In this document: positions 7,490-13,566 of the stretch, piece after piece
Position numbering within the stretch: position 1 is the first letter of the stretch
Layout: the number at the start of each line of letters is the position of its first letter
DNA from: Acidobacteriota bacterium
Lineage (GTDB): Bacteria; Acidobacteriota; Vicinamibacteria; Vicinamibacterales; SCN-69-37
Length of the DNA: 15,376 nt
Assembly (NCBI GenBank): GCA_021824055.1
Contig: JAKALV010000052.1
Span: 1-15,376 of the forward strand
Direction of reading: 5' to 3'
Notes under the pieces: generated by a model
Database searches by the model: none
What the model saw: only the letters and a program-made list of their open reading frames with translations
Told to the model about the DNA's origin: nothing
Position numbers and translations under genes: made by a program

Positions 7490-7605
7490 GTGCTGGTGCG
7501 AGGGTGCGAAGGTGCGAGGGTGCTGGTGCGAGAGTGCGAAGGTGCGAGGGTGCTGGTGCGAGGGTGCTGGTGCGAGGGTGCGAAGGTGCGAGGGTGCTGG
7601 TGCGA
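7490..7605. repeat. 30-bp-period tandem array inside the inverted repeat
   Basis: The 12-bp word GTGCTGGTGCGA starts at 7490, 7520, 7550, 7564 and 7594, giving spacings of 30, 30, 14 and 30 bp. Each 30-bp unit consists of three 8-bp words of the GGTGCGAG type plus a 6-bp GGTGCT. The 14-bp spacing is a unit that has lost two 8-bp words. Only one or two point differences separate the units, so the array is recent. It has no spacers and is not a CRISPR array. Confidence 0.9.
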
Positions 7606-7652
7606 CGATGCGGGTGCGGCGGGGCACCGAGCACCTGGCACCTTGCCACCAG

Positions 7653-7708
7653 CACCCTGACACCCTGACACCTTGTCACCCTGCCACCCTGCCACCCTGC
7701 CACCCTGG
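7653..7708. repeat. Seven 8-bp CACCCTGN repeats
   Basis: Seven consecutive octamers run without a gap: CACCCTGA twice, CACCTTGT, CACCCTGC three times and CACCCTGG. The first part forms the right arm of the inverted repeat and the last two units extend beyond it. An 8-bp period changes the reading frame with each unit, which fits a non-coding tract. Confidence 0.9.
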
Positions 7709-7721
7709 CCCCCCGGTCCGT

Positions 7722-7727
7722 TATGCT
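7722..7727 (+). promoter_or_regulatory. -10 box for a leaderless DUF72 transcript
   Basis: TATGCT lies exactly 6 bases before the ATG at 7734, and no Shine-Dalgarno sequence is present. TANNNT placed 5-8 bases before ATG is the usual arrangement for leaderless mRNAs in other bacteria. No good -35 box is seen; the 17-bp upstream position is inside the octamer repeat. The assignment is inference. Confidence 0.45.
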
Positions 7728-7733
7728 TCCTTG

Positions 7734-8456
7734 ATGCACGCCCATGTCGGCACGTCCGGGTACAACTACCCCGAATGGCGCGGAACCTTCTATCCCGAAG
7801 GGTTCTCGGCGAAGAAGATGTTCGGCTACTACGCCGAGCGATTTCGGACGGTGGAGATCAACTACACGTTCTACCGGATGCCGACCGAGAAACTGATTGC
7901 CGGGTGGGCGCAGCAGGCGCCGGCGGGGTTTCAATACACGCTGAAGGCGCCGAAGCGCATCACGCATGAACGCCGCTTGAAGGATTGCGCCCAGGACACG
8001 CGGCTCTTCACCGACACGGCGCGCGGACTGGGGAAGGCGCTGGCCACGCTGCTGTTTCAGTTGCCGCCGACGCTGAAGTGCGATCTGGCGCGGCTCGATG
8101 ACTTCCTCGCCACGCTGCCGGAGGATCTCAAGACGGCATTCGAGTTCCGTCACGACTCGTGGTTGTCAGACGAGGTGTATCGGCGCTTGCACGACGCCGG
8201 GGCGGCGCTGTGCATCGCCGACTTCGGCGACAAGACGACGCCGCTGCAGACGATCGCGAGGTACGGCTATCTGCGTTTGCGCGATGAGGGATATCAGCCG
8301 GCCGACCTCGCACGCTGGGCCGACACGCTCGCCGCGCAGGCGCAGGCATGGGACGAGGCCTTCGTCTATTTCAAGCACGAGGGCGAGGGCAAGGGGCCCG
8401 AATTCGCCGCAGCCTTCGTCGAGTTGCTGAACGCGCGCGGGATCACGACGGCATGA
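7734..8456 (+). CDS. DUF72 (YecE-like) family protein
   Basis: This 240-residue cytosolic protein belongs to the DUF72 family, a TIM-barrel family of unknown biochemical function. Recognised motifs in order are HVGTSGYNYPEWRGTFYP (4-21), VEINYTFYR (40-48), FQYTLKAPKRITHERRL (66-82), FQLPP (108-112), FEFRHDSW (136-143) and VYFKHEGEGKG near the C-terminus, close to the family's usual end. The ATG at 7734 is chosen because the GTSG strand starts four residues later. The frame is open back to 7482, but that part is repeat-encoded low-complexity sequence and should not be included. The 3' end overlaps the oppositely oriented hydrolase gene by 14 bp. It is separated from the efflux operon by the repeat element and is probably transcribed alone. 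Confidence 0.92.
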   Translation: MHAHVGTSGYNYPEWRGTFYPEGFSAKKMFGYYAERFRTVEINYTFYRMPTEKLIAGWAQQAPAGFQYTLKAPKRITHERRLKDCAQDTRLFTDTARGLGKALATLLFQLPPTLKCDLARLDDFLATLPEDLKTAFEFRHDSWLSDEVYRRLHDAGAALCIADFGDKTTPLQTIARYGYLRLRDEGYQPADLARWADTLAAQAQAWDEAFVYFKHEGEGKGPEFAAAFVELLNARGITTA

Positions 8457-9444
8457 AGGCCGCGATAAACCGCATGGCGGTCTCTTCGGCCCAATAGCCT
8501 GTTCGCGACACAAATCCGCAGTGCCCGCCGCCCTGCGTCGTAAGCACGCGGATGTTCGGGTTGTCCGCCACCTCGCGCCGCCGAAACTGCTCCGCAGGCA
8601 CGAACGGGTCATCCGCGGCAGACACAATGAGGGTCGGCACACGCACGCGGTCAATCAGCCGCAACGCGCTGGCCTTGTAGTAGTAATTGGCGGCATCTCC
8701 AAACCCCGCCAAGGGCGCCGTGTACGCATCGTCGAATTGGCGAATGGTGCGGACGCTCCGGAGGGGTTGGAGATCAAATTGTCCGGGCCACAACCGGGCC
8801 TTCCGCTTCAGTCGCGCGCGCAGGCCCTTCAGAAAATTCCATTCGTAAAGAAAGTTGACCGGCCGCTCGATGGCGTCCACGCAGAGTTGCAGGTCCATCG
8901 TCGGGCTGACCGCCGCGACGGCGCGAATCGGCAGGCCGGCATAATCCGGCACGGTCGCCAGCTCGCCGGCGAGACGCAGCGCCAGGTTGCCGCCGAGCGA
9001 ATAGCCCGCGACGCCGAAGTGGGGCAGGCCCTCCGCGGCGAGTTGCGCGATCACCGTCAGGGCGTCGTGCGTCAGCCCGGAGTGGTAGAGCGTTGGCGTG
9101 AGATGTTCGGTGCCGCCGCAGTTCCGGTGATTGAGCAACACCGCGTTCCATCCGCGCTTCCAGGCCTGGAGCGCCATGCCGCGCATGTAGTGACCACTGC
9201 TCGAGCCCTCGAGTCCGTGCAGGGCGAGCAGCGTGGGCCGCGTGTGGCGATCGACCTGCCAGTGGCAATGCGCCATCACGCTGGTGTCGGGCGCCGTCTG
9301 GAAGATGCGCGCCTCGGGATCGGGCAGCCCCGGATACGCGCGTGCGCGGGCCCACGCAAACACCGTCATGACGTGGCCGTTGCCGAGGCCCGGGCGCGCC
9401 TCGAACGGCGGCAGTTCGACGGAGGTCGGCGAGATGGCGCTCAT
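8443..9444 (-). CDS. YheT-like alpha/beta fold hydrolase (COG0429 type)
   Basis: This 333-residue predicted serine hydrolase carries the YheT/ABHD-type core. The N-terminal segment PGLGNGHVMTVFAW is family-typical, followed by LLALHGLEGSSSGHYMRGMA (oxyanion-hole region) and LLNHRNCGGTEH. The nucleophile elbow is GYSLGGN with Ser149, the acid is in SAADDPFVP (Asp278 or Asp279), and His308 is in GGGHCGFV. All three members of the triad are present, so it should be active; esterase or lipase activity on small acyl esters is plausible but the substrate is unknown. No signal peptide is seen. The ATG overlaps the stop of the upstream membrane-protein gene (9441-9444), making it the last gene of the six-gene minus-strand operon. 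Its 3' end overlaps DUF72 by 14 bp. Confidence 0.9.
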   Translation of the reverse strand: MSAISPTSVELPPFEARPGLGNGHVMTVFAWARARAYPGLPDPEARIFQTAPDTSVMAHCHWQVDRHTRPTLLALHGLEGSSSGHYMRGMALQAWKRGWNAVLLNHRNCGGTEHLTPTLYHSGLTHDALTVIAQLAAEGLPHFGVAGYSLGGNLALRLAGELATVPDYAGLPIRAVAAVSPTMDLQLCVDAIERPVNFLYEWNFLKGLRARLKRKARLWPGQFDLQPLRSVRTIRQFDDAYTAPLAGFGDAANYYYKASALRLIDRVRVPTLIVSAADDPFVPAEQFRRREVADNPNIRVLTTQGGGHCGFVSRTGYWAEETAMRFIAAFMPS

Positions 9445-10961
9445 CGCAGGCCGTACACCGTGAATCCCGCGTTCGCAAAGAGCCGGGGCAGCGCGAGCAC
9501 GCGCGAAGCCTCCGTGACCATCACCGCCGCGCCGTATCGCCGTCCGAGGGCGCGCGCTTCATCAGCCGTCAGGTCCGTGAAATTCCCGAGCGTCTGTCGC
9601 CGTTCGGCAACGCGCATGGCCACGTCGCGGTCGTACAGGCTGATCGCCGTGTCCTTGACCGATTCGAGCACGACATCGCGCGACGCGGCCACGCGCACGC
9701 TCGTGCCGAATTTCCACGCGTGATCGGGATCGGCGAGGATCAGCCAGTCCGCGGGCTGACTCCGGATCCACTGCATCGCGCGCGTCCAGTCGTCGGCGGG
9801 GAGGTCACGGCGCACGAGCAGACGTTGGGGGCCGCCCTGCGCGATCGTGTACGCACCCCGGCCGGCGGAAAAGACCACGACCACGGCCAGCACAATCGCC
9901 GGCGCGCGGCGGCCGGCCACCCGGATCACCCACGGATCCGACGTGAGCCACCACGCCACGTACAACGTCACGAGTAGATCCAGCAGCCAGAACACGCGCG
10001 ACACCTGCAGCTGCACCGCGAGCGCGAGGCGTCCCTCCGAAAAGAACGCCGAGACGACGAAGAACGCAAACAGCGCGAGCGCGCCCGCGACGATGCGGCT
10101 TTCATGGTGACGCGCGACGCCCGCATCGCGACGCCGGCGCGCGATCAGCCAGATGACCGGCAGATAGGCGAGGTTGAAGATCCACGCGTAGATCGGCCAC
10201 GCTGACAGGAGGATGTAGTCCTTGTCGGCGAAAACGGCCGTCCAGGCCGGGTCCATCATGACGAAACCGGGGAGGCGCCAGTGGCCGGCCAGGCTCGGAC
10301 TCAGCGCGCGGATGGCGAGCAACACCACGAGCAGCACGCCGAACGTCGGCGCCTCGCGATGGCGGACGAGCGTGTCGAGGATGGCGCCGCCGGCGATCAT
10401 GACGACGAACCACGCCGCCGTGGTTGGATGGATGACGGCGGCCAGCGCCAGCAGCACGATCGTCCAGCCCCATCGATTCTTCACCGACGCGGTCAGCGCG
10501 AGTATTCCGACGCCGAACGCCAGCTGCCGCGGATGCATGTAGCCTTCGAGCGTGTTGGCGCCGGTCTTGGCGATGCGATGACGCAATGTCAGGAGCGCGA
10601 GAAACGCCGCCATGGCCCACGGCGAGAAGCCGAGCAGGCGGGCGAACTGCGCGGCCGCGACACACAGGATCACGAGCGACAGAACGTACAACGCGAGAAA
10701 CAACGACGGCAGGTCGAGCCCGGTTACGCGCGCCGCGCCGGCGAGCGCTTCGTCGATGACCGTGAGTTTGGCCTGGGAGTCGAGGAGCGCGCGGTCGCGG
10801 GGAAAGAAGTCCGGATGAAGGCGCAGCTCCGTGGCGGGTTCGTAGAAAGCCTGGTCGCCGATGCCGAAGCGATAGCCGCCGCTGTTGGCGGTGGCCAGCA
10901 CGATGAAGGCCAGGCAGATGACACCGAGGAGCGCGGCGTGCCGGCCGGAGCTGCCTGTCAT
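9441..10961 (-). CDS. Multi-spanning membrane protein with soluble C-terminal domain, function unknown
   Basis: About 506 residues. Roughly 11-12 hydrophobic segments are visible: about 8-26, 86-106, 113-128, 146-158, 165-195 (two), 212-226, 266-290 (two), 298-318, 330-350 and 360-375. A soluble C-terminal region of about 130 residues (WTRAMQWIRSQPADWLILADPDHAWKF onwards) follows. The first loop contains GYRFGIGDQAFYEPA and DFFPRDRAL. Many helices with a first loop of about 60 residues and a soluble tail recall GT-C glycosyltransferase-like proteins, but no diagnostic catalytic motif is identified, so no activity is assigned. The start is ATG at 10961; an in-frame GTG at 10964 is equally possible. 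It starts 9 bp after the DinB gene stop and overlaps the hydrolase gene by 4 bp. Confidence 0.85.
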   Translation of the reverse strand: MTGSSGRHAALLGVICLAFIVLATANSGGYRFGIGDQAFYEPATELRLHPDFFPRDRALLDSQAKLTVIDEALAGAARVTGLDLPSLFLALYVLSLVILCVAAAQFARLLGFSPWAMAAFLALLTLRHRIAKTGANTLEGYMHPRQLAFGVGILALTASVKNRWGWTIVLLALAAVIHPTTAAWFVVMIAGGAILDTLVRHREAPTFGVLLVVLLAIRALSPSLAGHWRLPGFVMMDPAWTAVFADKDYILLSAWPIYAWIFNLAYLPVIWLIARRRRDAGVARHHESRIVAGALALFAFFVVSAFFSEGRLALAVQLQVSRVFWLLDLLVTLYVAWWLTSDPWVIRVAGRRAPAIVLAVVVVFSAGRGAYTIAQGGPQRLLVRRDLPADDWTRAMQWIRSQPADWLILADPDHAWKFGTSVRVAASRDVVLESVKDTAISLYDRDVAMRVAERRQTLGNFTDLTADEARALGRRYGAAVMVTEASRVLALPRLFANAGFTVYGLR

Positions 10962-10970
10962 CACGACAGG

Positions 10971-11471
10971 CTATGCGCCTTCGTCGGCCGTCGGCCCGTA
11001 GATCGGCGGCAGCGGCACGTTCTGCAGGCGCAGGTAGACGCTCAGCTGGCCGCGGTGGTGAATGAGATGGTTGATGGCGAAGCTCTTGAAGGCGGAGATG
11101 CGCGGCATCGACATCATGGTCTCGCCGTCGCGCGAGAGCGACCAGGGCGCCAGCAACTCGGCGTCGGTGGCTCCGGACAGGCGCGCGCGCGCTTCCGTCA
11201 CGAATCCGTCGAACGTGGCGAGCACGTCGGCGACGCGGGTCTTCTCCGCCGTCCGTTCGCCCGCGTCGCGCACCAGATCGTAGCCATCGCGGGCGAGGAT
11301 GGCCACGCCCCAATGCGGAATCTGCGCGATGTGCGTGCTGATGCCGCCGAGCGTCCACGACTTCGCGTGGGGCCGCCACGAAAACGCCGCCTCCGGCGCG
11401 CGCTCGAGCACGCGCCGGGTGACGGCCATTTCGTGATCAAACTCCGGCAGCAGCGTGTTGGCGAGCGCCAC
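10971..11471 (-). CDS. DinB superfamily protein (putative metal-dependent four-helix bundle)
   Basis: This 166-residue cytosolic protein has the DinB/YfiT-like pattern: a first helix with DHEM, WRPHAKSWTLGGISTHIAQIP with His47, and a last helix FAINHLIHHRGQ with His135 and His139. These three histidines are the expected metal ligands. Members include thiol-dependent transferases and damage-inducible proteins of unknown role; the sequence does not say which. The start is a GTG (11469-11471), 6 bp after the LemA stop, with no clear ribosome-binding site; an internal ATG at residue 15 would remove the first helix and is less likely. It is the fourth gene of the minus-strand operon. Confidence 0.88.
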   Translation of the reverse strand: MALANTLLPEFDHEMAVTRRVLERAPEAAFSWRPHAKSWTLGGISTHIAQIPHWGVAILARDGYDLVRDAGERTAEKTRVADVLATFDGFVTEARARLSGATDAELLAPWSLSRDGETMMSMPRISAFKSFAINHLIHHRGQLSVYLRLQNVPLPPIYGPTADEGA

Positions 11472-11477
11472 GGCCGG

Positions 11478-12047
11478 TTACTTGCCGAAGTCCACTTTAG
11501 GGGCGGCCTTCGCGTCAGCCGGCGCTGCGAAGTACGGGTAGTCGACCTGGAAGCCGAACAGTTTGCCGGTGATGTTCGACGGGAAGCTGCGGCGCAGCGT
11601 GTTGTAGTCCTGCACTTGCTGGTTGTACCGCATGCGCGCCACGGCCAGCCGGTTTTCGGTGCCCGACAGTTCATCCATCAGCCGCATGAACGTGGCGTCG
11701 GACTTGAGCTGCGGATAGTTCTCGACGACCACCAGCAACCGGGCGAGCGCCGAACTCTCCGCATTGCCTGCGGCGATCTTGTCGGCCGGCGTTTGCGCGC
11801 CCGCCATCTTGGCGCGCGCGTCCGCGATGCCCTGGAACACCGTGCGCTCCTGCGTCGCAAAGCCCTTGGTGGTTTCCACCAGGTTCGGAATCAGATCGTG
11901 CCGCCGCTGCAACTGGTTCTCGACTTCCGACCAGGAGCTCTTGATCGCCTGTTCCTGCGACGTGAACTTGTTGTACGAACAACCCGACAGCGTCACCAGG
12001 GCCAACAGCGCCACGGCCAGTCCGGTCAGTTTTTGCTGTGCTCTCAT
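11478..12047 (-). CDS. lemA: LemA family lipoprotein
   Basis: This 189-residue LemA protein is membrane-anchored with a helical periplasmic domain. The N-terminus is a lipoprotein signal with lipobox LSGC and Cys23 as the lipidated residue. Family hallmarks follow: SSWSEVENQLQRRHDLIPNL, a TKGFATQERTVF helix, the segment ENRLAVARMRYNQQVQDYN, and the C-terminal SFPSNITGKLFGFQ and DYPYF. The frame is open upstream to 12077, but the start at 12047 is preferred because it gives a complete lipoprotein signal and has GAGGAGAG about 8 bases upstream, the best ribosome-binding site in this operon. It follows the TPM gene by 23 bp. LemA and TPM/YgcG proteins are commonly neighbours and are thought to act together at the membrane, but the biochemical role is not settled. 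Confidence 0.95.
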   Translation of the reverse strand: MRAQQKLTGLAVALLALVTLSGCSYNKFTSQEQAIKSSWSEVENQLQRRHDLIPNLVETTKGFATQERTVFQGIADARAKMAGAQTPADKIAAGNAESSALARLLVVVENYPQLKSDATFMRLMDELSGTENRLAVARMRYNQQVQDYNTLRRSFPSNITGKLFGFQVDYPYFAAPADAKAAPKVDFGK

Positions 12048-12070
12048 CGCTCGCTCTCCTCCTCTGCACT

Positions 12071-12868
12071 CTACCATCCGCCCGAGGCGCCGCCGCCACC
12101 GGAGCTGCCGCCGCCAAACCCGCCAAAGCCGCCGCCACCGCCAAAGCCGCCGCCGCCGAATCCACCGCCGCCCCAGCCCCCGCGCGACCGGCCCGACCCG
12201 CCCGCGAGCATCGTCCCGAGCAGGAAGCCCATCAGGCCGCCGCCACCGCGGCTGATGACGATCAGGAAAATGATGATGAAGATCAGCGTGCCCAGGCCGC
12301 CGCCACCGCCGCCGTGCGATCCTGCCGGCTGTGACGTCTCGGGCACGTCGCTCAGCGTGACGCCGCGTTCCGACGCGACGCGATTGATCACCCGCGTCGT
12401 GGCGTCGAGCAGGCCCGCGCCATAGGCGTTGTGTCGAAACGCCGGCAGCATCGACGTCCGGATGATGTCGCCGCAGAAGCCGTCGGTCAGCGTGCCTTCC
12501 AGGCCGTACCCGACTTCAATGCGCGCGCGCCGGTCGTTGACGGCCACGAGAATCAGCGCGCCGTTGTCCTTGCCCTTGGCGCCGATGCCGGCCTGCTCGT
12601 ACAGCTTGACGGCGTACTCCTCGATGGATCCGTACGGCGCGAACGTCGGCACGGTGGCCACGATGATGGCGTCGCCGGTCGCGGTCTGAAGCGCGCGAAT
12701 GCGGCGCTCGAGCAGCTGCGCGCTCTCCGGGTCGATGACATGCGCCAGGTCGTTGACCGGCTGGGTCAGGATCGGCAGCGCGCCGGACTGCGCGAGTGGG
12801 GCGGCCGGCGCCAGCGCGAACAGCGCGAGCGCGGTCAGGAGGAGCCGGCGGCTGATCACGCCTGCCAT
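12071..12868 (-). CDS. TPM domain (YgcG-like) membrane protein
   Basis: This 265-residue protein is exported and then anchored. The signal sequence is about 1-26 (RRLLLTALALFALAPAAPLA), followed by the TPM domain at about 36-160. The domain has VNDLAHVIDPES, TGDAIIVATVPTF, SIEEYAVKLYEQAGIGAKG, KDNGALILVAVNDRRARIEV and GYGLEGTLTDGF. A hydrophobic segment follows (GTLIFIIIFLIVIS, about 196-209), then a second weaker one and a Gly/Ser/Phe-rich tail typical of YgcG proteins, ending GASGGW. Some TPM proteins have phosphatase activity; others serve in photosystem repair or with LemA. The ATG at 12868 is chosen because it immediately precedes the signal peptide; the long open frame upstream overlaps the neighbouring gene. 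It overlaps the 3' end of that gene by 13 bp and is followed by lemA. Confidence 0.92.
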   Translation of the reverse strand: MAGVISRRLLLTALALFALAPAAPLAQSGALPILTQPVNDLAHVIDPESAQLLERRIRALQTATGDAIIVATVPTFAPYGSIEEYAVKLYEQAGIGAKGKDNGALILVAVNDRRARIEVGYGLEGTLTDGFCGDIIRTSMLPAFRHNAYGAGLLDATTRVINRVASERGVTLSDVPETSQPAGSHGGGGGGLGTLIFIIIFLIVISRGGGGLMGFLLGTMLAGGSGRSRGGWGGGGFGGGGFGGGGGFGGFGGGSSGGGGASGGW

Positions 12869-13542
12869 CCGTCGAGGAACGCCCACACGCGCTCGCAGGC
12901 GGCGAGGTAGTCGGGCAGCCGGTCCAGCAGGGCGGGTGCGCCCTCGGGATGCTCCTCGAGCGCGAGGATCGCGCGAAGGATCTCGGCGTCGGGCCCGAAC
13001 TCGGTGGCCGCGAAGGTCTCGGGATCCTCCCCGGCGCGGCCGGCGAGGTTGGCCACGTGCGACAGGAGGACGTGGAGCGGCAGCGCCGAGGCGACGATCC
13101 GGCGTGACAGTTCCTCGCTGTGTCCGCCCGCATCCACCCAGCCCTGCCGGAGATGGATCAAATGCCCCTTCGCCTGCGCCTCGCAAGCACGGCGCAACTG
13201 TTCCACGGCGACGCGGACGCCCGCAAAGGGCGGCGTCCCCGTAATCACGAGGTGCCGGTCGATGATCGCCTGGTACTCGATCGGGAATGCGTCGAGCGAG
13301 CGCTCGAATTCGTCGACGGTGAGCAGCAGCGGCGTTTCGAGGCCGGCGCGGTGCCACGTGTCGGCGAGCACGCTGAGGGCTTCCAGGTCCGCCGCCGTCA
13401 GCGATCGCGTGAAGGCCGCGCTTCGCGTGCGGGCATATGCCACGACCGAAACGAGCCGGTCACCAAACACCCGCGCGAGATCGCCGGCCATCGCGGTGAA
13501 GGCCCGGCGGTCGTGAGCTGAAAGCTCCAGCGAAATCGGCAT
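12856..13542 (-). CDS. Nucleotidyltransferase-like protein with eroded catalytic motif
   Basis: This 228-residue cytosolic protein has an N-terminal region (LARVFGDRLVSVVAYAR, about 22-38) that matches the first strand of MNT-type nucleotidyltransferases. The expected GSxARG and the following Asp-x-Asp are absent: TRSAAFTRSLTAADLEALSVL stands in their place. The middle, PLLLTVDEFERSLDAFPIEY (71-90), then a HLVITGTPPFAGV segment and AKGHLIHLRQGWVDAGG, fits proteins annotated as nucleotidyltransferase-domain proteins in related bacteria. The C-terminal half is an all-helical bundle. It is probably not a nucleotidyl transferase and may bind nucleotide or a partner. ATG at 13542 is 6 bases after a TACAAT box, which suggests a leaderless mRNA. 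It is the first gene of the minus-strand operon, immediately before the TPM gene. Function unknown. Confidence 0.8.
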   Translation of the reverse strand: MPISLELSAHDRRAFTAMAGDLARVFGDRLVSVVAYARTRSAAFTRSLTAADLEALSVLADTWHRAGLETPLLLTVDEFERSLDAFPIEYQAIIDRHLVITGTPPFAGVRVAVEQLRRACEAQAKGHLIHLRQGWVDAGGHSEELSRRIVASALPLHVLLSHVANLAGRAGEDPETFAATEFGPDAEILRAILALEEHPEGAPALLDRLPDYLAACERVWAFLDGWQA

Positions 13543-13548
13543 ACGCCC

Positions 13549-13554
13549 ATTGTA
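13549..13554 (-). promoter_or_regulatory. -10 box (TACAAT) of the minus-strand six-gene operon
   Basis: Read on the minus strand, TACAAT is followed by six bases and then the ATG at 13542, with no room for a Shine-Dalgarno leader. This is the only promoter-like sequence upstream of the six tightly spaced minus-strand genes. No TTGACA-like -35 is found at 16-18 bp. It overlaps the opposing -10 box at 13553-13558 by two bases. Confidence 0.5.
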
Positions 13555-13558
13555 GGAT
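13553..13558 (+). promoter_or_regulatory. -10 box (TAGGAT) of the YvcK-like gene
   Basis: TAGGAT on the plus strand ends 8 bases before the ATG at 13567. The intergenic region is only 24 bp, so the promoter of this gene must lie here or inside the opposite gene. No Shine-Dalgarno and no -35 consensus is seen. A leaderless transcript is inferred. Confidence 0.4.
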
Positions 13559-13566
13559 GTCTGCTG

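Larger units (their letters stand above)
7455..7708. repeat. Inverted repeat enclosing a tandem-repeat array
   Basis: The arms 7455-7498 and 7647-7690 are reverse complements over 44 bp with one mismatch (at 7461). Both arms are built from an 8-bp period: AGGGTGNN words on the left and CACCCTGN words on the right. Between them lie a 30-bp-period array (7490-7605) and a small inner stem, GGTGC (7613-7617) with GCACC (7624-7628), so much of the element could fold on itself. It occupies nearly the whole interval between the efflux operon and the DUF72 gene. All frames through it give low-complexity Arg/Gly/Cys/Val peptides and no gene. It may act as a transcription end or be a genome-wide repeat family. 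Confidence 0.9.

Noticed and set aside
7490..7605. CRISPR-like array with 30-bp repeats
   Set aside because: The repeats are contiguous with no unique spacers, one unit is truncated to 14 bp, the units consist of an 8-bp sub-repeat, and no cas genes are nearby.
7466..7668. Small Cys/Arg/Gly-rich peptides encoded in several frames through the array
   Set aside because: An 8-bp period without stops keeps all frames open automatically. There is no start context and no gene-like composition.
7455..7733. Insertion sequence or MITE with target-site duplication
   Set aside because: No flanking target-site duplication and no transposase are visible. The arms are internal octamer repeats rather than a terminal inverted repeat of unique sequence; only a genome-wide search could reopen this.
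10281..12425. A 714-codon plus-strand open frame across the membrane protein, DinB and lemA genes
   Set aside because: Low-complexity, Arg/His/Gln-rich translation with no motif; it is antisense to three genes with strong family signatures.
12856..13542. Toxin-antitoxin module of the MNT/HEPN type
   Set aside because: No HEPN partner with an Rx4-6H motif is adjacent. The neighbour is a TPM-domain membrane protein, and the nucleotidyltransferase catalytic residues are missing.
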